Translations under genes and position numbers: made by a program
The notes under the pieces: model-generated
Database searches by the model: none
The model's input: only the letters and a program-made list of their open reading frames with translations
Told to the model about the DNA's origin: nothing
Shown: positions 14,453 to 22,046 of the stretch, one piece after another
Layout: each line of letters opens with the position of its first letter
Numbering within the stretch: the first letter of the stretch is position 1
From: a virus
Strand: one strand, 5' to 3'
Length of the DNA: 35,818 bases
Virus record (IMG/VR): IMGVR_UViG_3300037606_000566
Coordinates: 1-35,818 of that record

Positions 14453-16773
14453 TGTTTTTTAATTAGTAATTTATCACCAACACTTAACCCGCTTTCAATT
14501 GAATTTAATTTTCCAGCCGATGTTGGAAAAACGTGTTTTTTAGATACTTTAATTTCTTTACCAGATTTTAATTTTATTTTATATACTGGTTGTTTTTCTA
14601 TTGGGAAAACATGTGAAACTATTTTGTAACCATCTTTAGTTAAAATTTTATCGTTTAATTTAACGTCTTTTATCTCAATTGTACCTTTACCTTCTATAAT
14701 TATCTTAGTATCTAAAGAAAGACAACGATTTCCTTGAACCGCTGTCCAACCAGCCATATCTAGTTCAGATAACAACGTCTCAAATTGCCTCATTACGCTT
14801 CCTTCACCAGCGTTTATATCATCAAATTTTCTTGATGGTTCAACGCAATCTATGTAGTCTAACAAGATTAAGTCTGGTCTAAACCCTTGTGCGATTAATT
14901 TTCGAATATATTGTCTAATCATAGGTATTGTTGTCCCATCACTTGAAAATTTTACTAACCTTAAATCACCTAGCTTTTGTTTTTCAGCGACAATTGACAT
15001 AACTTCATCATGATGTGACGACAAATCATTTAGAGGGATACCTGTCCAACAAGATAAATGTTTTCTTTGAATAACTTTTGGGTTATCTTCAAAAAATATT
15101 TGTAAAACATTATAACCATCATTAGCTCCAGTATTCGCTATTTTTGTCATCATTGTTGTATTATGTGTGACGATAAAATCGTCTGTAACATATAAATGTT
15201 CTGGGTCATCAACCATAATACATTTAGCTTCTTCATCATGTGAATATTCAATACTTTCTATGAACTTATTGTTAGAGTAGTTATCGTTGTTTACTACTCT
15301 AACCAGCTTACTAGTTAATTTAAACGGAACTATACCATTGTCTTTAGGGAATGAAATAGTTAATCTATAAGTTAACTCTCCTACTTTATTAGAGACTATA
15401 CACGAGCCACCTAAAGATAAAACTAATTCTTTAACGTCATCACATAGCTGTTTGGAATTAGTTTTATAAACAAAACTACCGTCTTTTCCAACATTACTAT
15501 CGTTATCTAATAACCCTTGTAAAATCTCTTGTCTATTGTTAATTGAATTATATAGATATTCTTTAGGTATAAATTTATTATTAGATGACGAATCAAATAA
15601 CCCAAGTTTTTTTATTACATCGGTGATTTGATTTATGGTTATGATAATATCATCTTTATACATTTCAACACCATATGCTGAATCATCACCTATACTTTTT
15701 TTAATGTGTTCTATCAGTTCAAAATCTTTAGTTACTATTATAGAAGACTTGAAGTATTCATCACCCATTAATAACCCCAAAATGTATGGGTTTAACGGTA
15801 ATTCTTTTTCGTCAAAAATAACTGGTTTAACTGTTGGAATCTTATAGTTTACCACCCCTTTAGTGGCAGAATTTAACTTTTCAATAATATCACTGGTTCT
15901 CATAACAGTAAAATCATCGTTTGGGTCCAATTTAGTTTGTTGATTAACTGACCATAAGTGTTCTTTATCACACATTGTTGATGTTCCGTCATTAAACTTT
16001 ACTTGGTACATTGGTCTGATACCTTGTGGGTAAACCCCAGTAACATTTGTTTGTCTACCTAATCTATTAATTACCCTATCACCAACTTTAATGTCACCCA
16101 TTAAAGAATAACCACTTGGTGTATAAATTTTACTTGAAACACCTTGTGCTTTACCAACACCAAATGGTGCTAATATTACACCTAACTCACCTTTGGATAA
16201 TCCACCATCCATTATTTCGTCTAACCCAGAAATACCAGTTGGTATTGGTTTCCTAAAATCAACATCTAAAACACTACTGATGTTGTCATAAACGCTCATA
16301 CCTTGGTCTTTGTTATCACCAACTTCAAGTGATTTCCTTAACATAGCTTCGATTTGGTCGAAATTATCTAACCCACCAGTTTTATTTAATTTTTCAACAT
16401 TTACTAAAGTCTTCAACATGTCTTGCTGTTTACAAAACCTCATAGCCATGTCTTGGACTTTTAATGTATCATTTAAATCAGCTTCTTGTATTTTTCTAAG
16501 TTGTGCAATGACGTATTTTTGTTGTATATCGTCTTTAACTTCTTCTAATAATCTAAATTGTAAACTACCAATATCTGGTACTATATTATCAATTCTATGT
16601 GCATCTTTAATTGTAGCAACAATTATTTTCAAGTACGAGTCAGCAAAGTAATTTGGGTCAACAATATCTAAGATAGAATCACTAAATTTCCTATCCGTTA
16701 TAAACTGTGCGATTAGTCTAATTTGATAATCGTAACCTAAATAACCAAAACTATCTCTATCTAACACCGCCAT
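14449..16773 (-). CDS. 41: Helicase fragment 1: gp41/DnaB-type N-part with an internal intein and a split-intein N-half
   Basis: 774 residues in four parts. Residues 1-208 are the helicase N-domain and start of the RecA-like core (PTGISGLDEIMDGGLSKGEL, then Walker A APFGVGK). Residues 209-538 are a complete intein that interrupts Walker A before its Thr. Residues 539-683 continue the motor: TTMMTKIANTGAN, Walker B PDLILLDYIDCVEP, and WTAVQGNR at the conserved Gln/Arg sensor loop. Residues 684-774 are a split-intein N-half. One cis- and one trans-splicing event are needed to give a working 5'-3' helicase for the replisome. It lies 44 bases downstream of a gene of unknown function and overlaps fragment 2 by four bases. 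Confidence 0.94.
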   Translation of the reverse strand: MAVLDRDSFGYLGYDYQIRLIAQFITDRKFSDSILDIVDPNYFADSYLKIIVATIKDAHRIDNIVPDIGSLQFRLLEEVKDDIQQKYVIAQLRKIQEADLNDTLKVQDMAMRFCKQQDMLKTLVNVEKLNKTGGLDNFDQIEAMLRKSLEVGDNKDQGMSVYDNISSVLDVDFRKPIPTGISGLDEIMDGGLSKGELGVILAPFGVGKAQGVSSKIYTPSGYSLMGDIKVGDRVINRLGRQTNVTGVYPQGIRPMYQVKFNDGTSTMCDKEHLWSVNQQTKLDPNDDFTVMRTSDIIEKLNSATKGVVNYKIPTVKPVIFDEKELPLNPYILGLLMGDEYFKSSIIVTKDFELIEHIKKSIGDDSAYGVEMYKDDIIITINQITDVIKKLGLFDSSSNNKFIPKEYLYNSINNRQEILQGLLDNDSNVGKDGSFVYKTNSKQLCDDVKELVLSLGGSCIVSNKVGELTYRLTISFPKDNGIVPFKLTSKLVRVVNNDNYSNNKFIESIEYSHDEEAKCIMVDDPEHLYVTDDFIVTHNTTMMTKIANTGANDGYNVLQIFFEDNPKVIQRKHLSCWTGIPLNDLSSHHDEVMSIVAEKQKLGDLRLVKFSSDGTTIPMIRQYIRKLIAQGFRPDLILLDYIDCVEPSRKFDDINAGEGSVMRQFETLLSELDMAGWTAVQGNRCLSLDTKIIIEGKGTIEIKDVKLNDKILTKDGYKIVSHVFPIEKQPVYKIKLKSGKEIKVSKKHVFPTSAGKLNSIESGLSVGDKLLIKKQ
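14452..14724 (-). other. Split intein of the helicase, N-terminal half (91 residues)
   Basis: Block A CLSLDTKIIIEGKG follows GNR; block B is GKEIKVSKKHVFPT. The end, VFPTSAGKLNSIESGLSVGD then KLLIKKQ, resembles the gp41-1 N-half as I recall it (LFPTQTGEMNISGGLKEG). It is basic: about 19 Lys against 10 acidic residues. Confidence 0.92.
15160..16149 (-). other. Contiguous 330-residue class 3-type intein in the helicase Walker A motif
   Basis: It starts with Ala rather than Cys or Ser (AQGVSSKIYTPSGY) after GVGK and ends VTHN before Thr. Counting from its Ala1, it has Trp66 after the block B His-Leu, Cys310 at block F position 4 (AKCIMVDDPEHLYV) and Thr328 in VTHN: the WCT triplet of class 3 inteins. 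A LAGLIDADG-type nuclease domain lies between, with motifs PYILGLLMGDEYF and EILQGLLDNDSNV. The two acidic residues are kept, but the usual Gly after each Asp is Glu or Ser, so activity may be weakened. Confidence 0.85.
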
Positions 16774-16817
16774 TTATCATTTTTTTTTAATTATTACTTA
16801 AAACTTTAATGAAAATT

Positions 16818-17291
16818 TTATTTTTTATGAATAAATTTTCTATTGCTAAAAGATTGTCTAATTTCAGAAATGATTTCTGGAATTATCTCTTTTATATTTA
16901 CATTTACTTTTAGAGATAAGTAAAAAAACTCGTTTGGAAAGATTGATTCTCCACGAACTTCTTTATCTAAAAGAAATTGAAACTTAAATTCATCCATTTT
17001 TTTTGGTGGTGATTTATAGGTTTCTTGTGATTGGTCTATGTACGGATTGTAATTGGACCACATATAATCATTTGATTGTTTTTTTAAAAACGTGGGGATT
17101 ATACCTAATCTACCTAAATCGTTTAAATGCATACCTGAAACTTCATCTAACATTTCTTTCATGTTTGTCATGTCTTCATCAAAATCAAAAATATGAAAAC
17201 CTCTTTGACAAACAATATTATTGTTCACATAAAGGATAAACTCAAACCTATCATTGTCAAATTTTTTAAAAACCTCTTTTTTATTTTCCAT
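16818..17291 (-). CDS. Unknown protein between helicase and RNase H genes
   Basis: 157 residues; I do not recognise the family. It starts MENKKEVFKKFDNDRFEFIL with an alternating pattern that suggests a beta-sheet (FILYVNNNIVCQRGFHI). A mixed helical and aromatic middle (MWSNYNPYIDQSQETYKSPP) follows, then FFYLSLKVNVNIKEIIPEII near the end. There are no membrane segments, signal peptide, or nucleotide-binding motif. Its place in the minus-strand replication cluster, 30 bases after the RNase H gene and 44 bases before the helicase, suggests a replication accessory role, such as a loader or replisome factor, but nothing in the sequence proves that. The leader has three exact 7-base TTAATTA repeats. 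Confidence 0.75.
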   Translation of the reverse strand: MENKKEVFKKFDNDRFEFILYVNNNIVCQRGFHIFDFDEDMTNMKEMLDEVSGMHLNDLGRLGIIPTFLKKQSNDYMWSNYNPYIDQSQETYKSPPKKMDEFKFQFLLDKEVRGESIFPNEFFYLSLKVNVNIKEIIPEIISEIRQSFSNRKFIHKK

Positions 17292-17294
17292 TTG

Positions 17295-17315
17295 TTAATT
17301 ATTAATTATTAATTA
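17295..17315. repeat. Three tandem 7-base TTAATTA repeats in a leader
   Basis: Three exact copies of TTAATTA lie between the RNase H stop and the ATG of the 157-residue gene. Like other leaders in this window, it is A/T-only and without a Shine-Dalgarno sequence. Confidence 0.75.
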
Positions 17316-17321
17316 TTTATT

Positions 17322-18374
17322 TTAAAATTTTATTTTTTCTCTTGCTATTAAGTTCTTAAACGGAACTAAATAATCGGGATACCTATATTCACCAATCGCT
17401 ACATCTAACCCATCTCTTTTCATAAAGGATAGTACGTTTTTTAATTCTCTACCACTATCATCTAACGTACCTTCTATCAAAGCCTCTAAATTACCTATAC
17501 CATTTTTAGTCATCATTGGAGAGCTAAGGTCAACTAATTTTTTATTTATTTCATATATCTTATTACCTTGAATACCATCTGTAATAGAATATAACAAATT
17601 TTCTAAAGCCAGTAAAGGTTTCTTTTTAGTTGAAACTCTTTCATCGCTCAATATTTTGGCCTCGACTAGTAATTCTTCAATAGAGAACTTTCGGGTAGTT
17701 ATTTCTGGAAACAATTTTATTAGTGTTTTTTCACCAACACCTTTTATACCTTTGATTGAATCGGAATTATCTCCAATTATTGTTTTCATTAGTACAGCAT
17801 TCTCTCTATGGTAACAAAAGTACGAAGAAAAATTATCTATCCCAACGTATTTCTTTAAATCTAAGAAATAAATTTTTACGTTTTCCCTAACTAACTGAGC
17901 CATATCTCTATCGTTAGTAGCTATGGTTATTTTTTCGTTTTCTTTTTTATTTAAACAATAATAAGCGATAAAGTCATCACCTTCTATTATATCATCCTTT
18001 AACTGTCTGACATACATTTCATTTAAATATTCCCAAACAACTTCTCTTTGTAATAGTTCTGATTCATCTATTGGTTTAGTGCCGTTAATGTAATCTTTAC
18101 CTCTATCACTTTTGTATGGTTTATATATCTCATACCTTAGTTTACCACTAAAATTACCATCCCAGAAGACGTATACTCTATGATATACGTCTTCTGATAG
18201 TAACATTCTTAATATAGTAATAAATTGGTAAATACCGCCTATATGTTGCCCATTATTATTATAACTATTTTTAGCCCCAAAAAAACTAGTTTTAAACAAT
18301 GCTGAACCATCTATGAGTAAAGTGTTTTGTATTTTTTTTCTTACTTCACCGTTTTTTGGTGGTCTTTTATTCAA
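17322..18374 (-). CDS. rnh: RNase H / FEN-type 5'-3' nuclease (T4 rnh-like)
   Basis: 350 residues, somewhat longer than T4 RNase H (305). Acidic metal-binding residues appear in the family order: Asp22 in LLIDGSALFKTSFFGA, Asp72 in VYVFWDGNFSGKLRYEIYKP, Glu131/Asp133/Asp134 in IIEGDDFIAYY, Asp155/Asp157 in TIATNDRDMAQL, and Asp202/Asp205 in GDNSDSIKGIKGVGEKTL, the last running into the helix-hairpin-helix that grips DNA. The enzyme removes RNA primers and flaps during lagging-strand synthesis. It sits between uvsX and the helicase module, as expected for replisome genes. A long perfect inverted repeat lies inside its coding sequence (18163-18196). Confidence 0.9.
   Translation of the reverse strand: MNKRPPKNGEVRKKIQNTLLIDGSALFKTSFFGAKNSYNNNGQHIGGIYQFITILRMLLSEDVYHRVYVFWDGNFSGKLRYEIYKPYKSDRGKDYINGTKPIDESELLQREVVWEYLNEMYVRQLKDDIIEGDDFIAYYCLNKKENEKITIATNDRDMAQLVRENVKIYFLDLKKYVGIDNFSSYFCYHRENAVLMKTIIGDNSDSIKGIKGVGEKTLIKLFPEITTRKFSIEELLVEAKILSDERVSTKKKPLLALENLLYSITDGIQGNKIYEINKKLVDLSSPMMTKNGIGNLEALIEGTLDDSGRELKNVLSFMKRDGLDVAIGEYRYPDYLVPFKNLIAREKIKF
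18163..18196. repeat. Perfect 13-bp inverted repeat inside the RNase H gene
   Basis: Arms 18163-18175 and 18184-18196 (CAGAAGACGTATA on the plus strand and its exact complement) flank an 8-base loop. It encodes part of the SEDVYHRVYVFWD stretch, so the structure is laid over conserved codons. Function unknown. Confidence 0.65.
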
Positions 18375-18407
18375 AATAAATAATTTAAAAATTAATATTC
18401 TTTTTTT

Positions 18408-19520
18408 TTATTTACTGAAGCTTTCTTCAGGAATAGTTTCTTCAGTAACTTCAAATTCTTCAAAATTAGTACCTAACTTAGCATTGATAAAGTCTTTATT
18501 AACTTTAACATAACTGTTTTTTTCATCTGGATTTAAAAAACCGTGTGGTGTTGAACAAATAGAACCAGAATATTCGATTCCATTTACGTGGTTTTTGACA
18601 CACTTAATATCAGTTCTAACACCAAAATTATAGCTTTGTCCACCACTTACAGCGTCTAATTTTTTACTTGATGAGGTTGTCATACCACCCATGTGGAAAA
18701 TTAACCTTACACCGTATTTAAATCCTTCACCACCATTATGCATAACCGTTGGTTGTCCAACCGCATTAGGTCTTAACCATATTTTTTGAACCGCAACGAA
18801 CGTGTTTGTGTATAATGAATTTTCACGTCTTGAAGCTGGTATTCTAAAATTTAAAATTGATTCAAATTCTCTTTTAAGTGCTCCAGCAGTCCATTGATTG
18901 TTGTTCGTGTTTGAAACCGCACCTTGATAACAACCTATAGAACCGATTGAATCCCAAAGGAAAACTAAATTGTATGGTAACTCACCTTTTTCTTGTTTAT
19001 CTAACAACTCGTTTATTAATTTTGCAACGTCTTCAACAACTGGGATATATCTTTGAGGTGTGGTTTTCATTTTAGCGTCTTTATAATCAAAGTTTTGATA
19101 TAATGCTAATAAATCACTACCACCAAAATACATAAAGTCGTCACCATCGTAGTCTAAAATCTCACCTGTTTCTTCGTCTACTGTTTCATTAAAATTAAAA
19201 CCAACTAGTCTAGCGTGTTCCCAATTAAAACTACCTTCAGTATCTATGATTATACAATAGTCACCTATTTTTTGGGCACCAGCTAACGATTCATAAATTC
19301 CAGTTGATTTACCAACATCTGAAAAACCCCTAAATTGTGATGTATAACCTCTTGGTACGCCTGGTAAACCGACAGCGTCATGGAATGCTTTCTTAAAGGG
19401 TAACCAAGTTAATTCTTTTTCTTTAACTACTTGTTCACCTAACCCAATACTTTTTTTAAAGTCTTTGTTACTAAACCCGACTTTAGTTAAAGGTTTCTTT
19501 TCTGGATGCTTTTTAATCAT
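18408..19520 (-). CDS. uvsX: UvsX-type recombinase (RecA family)
   Basis: 370 residues, near T4 UvsX (391). Walker A is FRGFSDVGKST (about 63-73), followed by IIIDTEGSFNWEHA (about 90-103) and Walker B YNLVFLWDSIGSI with Asp190. The NNNQWTAGALKREFESILN stretch (about 206-225) and later KYGVRLIFHMGGMT match the family. It forms filaments on single-stranded DNA for strand exchange and recombination-dependent replication, working with the gp32-type protein encoded just upstream. There is no intein, unlike the helicase. A terminator lies between gp32 and this gene, yet no promoter of the TTG/TAnnTTTG kind is visible in the 84-base gap, so expression may rely on read-through. Confidence 0.95.
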   Translation of the reverse strand: MIKKHPEKKPLTKVGFSNKDFKKSIGLGEQVVKEKELTWLPFKKAFHDAVGLPGVPRGYTSQFRGFSDVGKSTGIYESLAGAQKIGDYCIIIDTEGSFNWEHARLVGFNFNETVDEETGEILDYDGDDFMYFGGSDLLALYQNFDYKDAKMKTTPQRYIPVVEDVAKLINELLDKQEKGELPYNLVFLWDSIGSIGCYQGAVSNTNNNQWTAGALKREFESILNFRIPASRRENSLYTNTFVAVQKIWLRPNAVGQPTVMHNGGEGFKYGVRLIFHMGGMTTSSSKKLDAVSGGQSYNFGVRTDIKCVKNHVNGIEYSGSICSTPHGFLNPDEKNSYVKVNKDFINAKLGTNFEEFEVTEETIPEESFSK

Positions 19521-19553
19521 TTAACTTATTTTTAAAATTTAATTATTTTAGAT

Positions 19554-19582
19554 AAAAAAAGAGGCTATACACCTCTTTTTTT
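19554..19582. terminator. Intrinsic terminator between gp32 and uvsX (can act in both directions)
   Basis: AAAAAAAGAGG and CCTCTTTTTTT form an 11-bp stem around a 7-base loop. It lies 23 bases after the gp32 stop codon. The symmetric A and T runs allow termination on either strand. It would uncouple gp32, which is needed in large amounts, from uvsX. Confidence 0.8.
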
Positions 19583-19604
19583 CTTTTATTTTATTTTAGG
19601 TTCA

Positions 19605-20492
19605 CTAAAATGGTAAATCATCATTTTCATCTAACTCAACTTTATTAGTTTCTACGCTAGAAGTAGTAGGAGTTGATTGCATTTTGTTTTTAATACTTTC
19701 AATACCTGAATTAACGTCTTTAGTTTCTTCTACTTTTTCTTTGTTTAAACTGTTTACGAATTTCTTTTCTTCTTTGTCCCATACAGGAATTCCACCATTT
19801 ACTATAATTTCTAAATATTCGTAATTTCTTTCAGCGTAAACATCTCTCCAAGTTCTAGTATCATTTACCCACAATTCTTTAAGTGCTGGGTCTGAAGTTA
19901 ATGGGGATGGGTCCAAAGTGGCTATCCCAGATACGATTGCGATGTCTCTTGAGTTTCTAGTGATTGTTAATAATAAATCACGACCAGTTTCTTCGTCAGT
20001 AATATCTTTTTTAATCGCATTTAAAATACCGATAACTTTATCGTAAACACCATCTTTACTGTAACTGTGGTTAAATCTCCAGAATTTAACTCCATCTCCT
20101 TCATTTTCTCTATCAATTACCTTAACAATATACATTTGTTTTTGGTTATACTTTTTTGCATACTCTCTATCAGAGTCTTTACCAGTAGCTATCAACGCTT
20201 CTCGTGCTTCACAAAATGGACACGCTTCATTATTTTCGGTTTTTAAACACGCAAATGTTTTCCATTCACCATCTACTTGAACTTTATGTCCAAAAAAATC
20301 TTGAAAAGGTGAACCGCTTTCCGTAGGAATAATTCTGATTTGTTTTGTGGCTGAGTTTGTTCCTTTTGGGAGATAAGTTGTAAAGTAGTTGTTTAAATCA
20401 TAAACTTTTGCTTCTTTTTTCTCAAACTTTGGTGAGTTGTTTTTTTCGTACTGTGCCATCATAGCTAGTAATTTCTCTTGTCCTGTGCTCAT
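19605..20492 (-). CDS. 32: Single-stranded DNA-binding protein, T4 gp32-like
   Basis: 295 residues (T4 gp32 is 301). A basic N-terminal arm is followed by the core with a zinc site His69-x12-Cys82-x8-Cys91-x2-Cys94 (FFGHKVQVDGEWKTFAC, then CPFCEAREAL), nearly the spacing of T4 (His-x12-Cys-x9-Cys-x2-Cys). DNA-binding aromatic segments include VKFWRFNHSYSKDGVYD. The C-terminus is acidic (KVELDENDDLPF), the tail that binds partner proteins. It coats exposed single strands during replication and recombination. It has its own good promoter (20596-20625), a leader of about 98 bases, and a terminator after it, so it is a one-gene transcription unit. The leader's low-structure A-rich end could support gp32-style self-repression, which is inference. 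Confidence 0.93.
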   Translation of the reverse strand: MSTGQEKLLAMMAQYEKNNSPKFEKKEAKVYDLNNYFTTYLPKGTNSATKQIRIIPTESGSPFQDFFGHKVQVDGEWKTFACLKTENNEACPFCEAREALIATGKDSDREYAKKYNQKQMYIVKVIDRENEGDGVKFWRFNHSYSKDGVYDKVIGILNAIKKDITDEETGRDLLLTITRNSRDIAIVSGIATLDPSPLTSDPALKELWVNDTRTWRDVYAERNYEYLEIIVNGGIPVWDKEEKKFVNSLNKEKVEETKDVNSGIESIKNKMQSTPTTSSVETNKVELDENDDLPF

Positions 20493-20595
20493 TTTTTTTG
20501 CTTTTTTTTTGCTTTTATTTGTTATGCTTATGTGTAATTACATCTAAATATAATTAATTTTAATTAAAAGTAAATCGTATCGTAATAATTACATA

Positions 20596-20625
20596 CAAAT
20601 ATACTAATAAAAATCTTTTTAACAA
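20596..20625 (-). promoter_or_regulatory. Bacteroidota-type promoter for gp32
   Basis: On the minus strand, TTG (20623-20625), then 19 bases, then TATATTTG (20596-20603): an exact fit to TTG-N19-TAnnTTTG. Transcription would start near 20590, about 98 bases before the gp32 ATG. Confidence 0.75.
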
Positions 20626-20634
20626 CTTTTTTAT

Positions 20635-21405
20635 TTAAAATTCGTTGTCGTCTTCTTCGTCAAATTGGTTGTCGTCAAAACCAAAACTTTTTTTAATGTT
20701 TGGTTCACTGTAAGAATAGTCTACATCACTTTTTTTAAGAATGTATTCTTTCTTTTTTGTTTCTTCATTACCCATAACGTCATATGCTCCTTCTTTATCT
20801 TTCCAATAGTCAGTTAATTTCTGGCTGTATGGGAATGAATCTAGTGAACGCATCTCTAGTTTTTCAACTGGTGTTGGGTTTCTTTTTATTATTTCCTTTT
20901 CTAAATTTTCAATTTTATTTGAAACAGCGTCCATTTTAGCGATTCTGTTTTCTAAATCACTTAATTTAGATAATAACATTTCAGAATTTTTACTGGCTTC
21001 TTCTGCCGCTGATTTAGCTTCTTCTGAGCCTTGAACTAAAGATGTTACGTCAATTTCTACTTCATCATCAACTGGTTCTTCCATAGGTTCTTCCATAGGT
21101 TCACCTAATTCATCTGGGGTCTCTGGTTCTGGTTCTGGCATTTCACCAACTGGAGCTTCTGGGTCAGCATCTAACCCTAGTTCATCACCAATTTCACCAG
21201 CAACATCCATGTCTATGTCGCTATCAGTTTCATTATCTGTAGGTGGTAACTCATCATTTGTTTCCTCATCTTCAGCTTCATATAACCCTTCATCGTACTT
21301 TGGTTCTTCTTTGCTTTCTTGGTAGAAATCATAACTTTCTAATACTTTAAAACGTTTCAATTCCTCTTTCAGCAATTCTGGGTTTAGTTTAGTTTTTTTA
21401 AACAT
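20635..21405 (-). CDS. Acidic coiled-coil protein, unknown function
   Basis: 256 residues. The N-terminus, LLKEELKRFKVLESYDFYQE, is helical. Residues 38-120 are a Pro/Glu/Asp-rich, probably disordered region with repeats (EPMEEPMEEPVDDE, encoded by exact 12-base repeats near 21075-21105). Residues 128-172 form a likely coiled coil (SEMLLSKLSDLENRIAKMD). The end is mixed-charge and acidic (DDNQFDEEDDNEF). There are no cysteines or membrane segments. Its start overlaps the stop of the upstream 62-residue gene by one base (TAATG), so the two are coupled. High acidity plus coiled coil would suit a scaffold or internal virion protein, but I do not recognise it. Confidence 0.75.
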   Translation of the reverse strand: MFKKTKLNPELLKEELKRFKVLESYDFYQESKEEPKYDEGLYEAEDEETNDELPPTDNETDSDIDMDVAGEIGDELGLDADPEAPVGEMPEPEPETPDELGEPMEEPMEEPVDDEVEIDVTSLVQGSEEAKSAAEEASKNSEMLLSKLSDLENRIAKMDAVSNKIENLEKEIIKRNPTPVEKLEMRSLDSFPYSQKLTDYWKDKEGAYDVMGNEETKKKEYILKKSDVDYSYSEPNIKKSFGFDDNQFDEEDDNEF

Positions 21406-21593
21406 TATTTTAATAGTTGTCTTCCGTCTTCTGTAATTATTTTTTTATTTATTCTTTCAACAAGACTTCTATCGCCTTTAAGAATACAAACACCATCAGG
21501 ACAATTTTGTAAAGATTCATTGGGGGTGCCTAAGAATTCATCTAAGTCAGTGTTTAATTGTGTTTTTTTATTATTTATTTTCTTATCTTCCAT
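21405..21593 (-). CDS. Short conserved-looking protein, unknown function
   Basis: 62 residues. It has a Lys/Asn-rich start, then LNTDLDEFLGTPNESLQNCP, then DGVCILKGDRSLVERINKKI with two cysteines. The dense, non-repetitive second half and the TAATG coupling with the next gene argue that it is real. I do not recognise the family. It could be a partner of the acidic coiled-coil protein encoded immediately after it. Confidence 0.65.
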   Translation of the reverse strand: MEDKKINNKKTQLNTDLDEFLGTPNESLQNCPDGVCILKGDRSLVERINKKIITEDGRQLLK

Positions 21594-21641
21594 ATTAAAT
21601 TAGTTTTTAGTTCAATTATTGTTATATATAAATATCTTAAT

Positions 21642-22046
21642 TTAGTTAAAAACTCGACTTATAGTTAAAATTTTAAGTTCTTTATTACTAATTAATATTA
21701 TTTTATTATTGTATTCACCCCAATTTAATTTTACTGTTTTGTTTTCGATAAAATCATAGGTGTCTGGATATTTCTCTTTTATTAAAAGATTTAAACCATT
21801 AATTGTGTATAAAACATTTAATCTTTTATGTATTATGATTGAATTGGGGAACATTTGTTTTATGTTTATTGGTTCATCTTTCAATACATTTACTCTAAAT
21901 GTAAAAATTAGTTTTGACTCATCGTCTATGTTTTTAAATATATAAACTTTATTTTTTTTTATATTAAAATCATTTTCTAAATAGTTTAAAAAATAGTCGG
22001 TTTTATCTGGATTTATGAATGATGCTAGTAGGATTGTTTTCTTCAT
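21642..22046 (-). CDS. Unknown protein
   Basis: 134 residues, starting at an ATG 44 bases inside the end of the upstream gene. The beginning MKKTILLASFINPDKTDYFL looks like a strand then helix, and the rest alternates short strands and helices (KLIFTFRVNVLKDE, NNKIILISNKELKILTISRV). No catalytic motif, metal site, or membrane segment is visible. The overlap suggests translational coupling with the 211-residue gene upstream. No later in-frame ATG removes the overlap without losing much of the protein. I do not recognise the family. Confidence 0.7.
   Translation of the reverse strand: MKKTILLASFINPDKTDYFLNYLENDFNIKKNKVYIFKNIDDESKLIFTFRVNVLKDEPINIKQMFPNSIIIHKRLNVLYTINGLNLLIKEKYPDTYDFIENKTVKLNWGEYNNKIILISNKELKILTISRVFN

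Noticed and set aside
21075-21105. Tandem 12-base direct repeats suggestive of a CRISPR or recombination site
   Set aside because: They are in frame and encode the repeated MEEP motif of an acidic disordered region, so they are a simple coding repeat.
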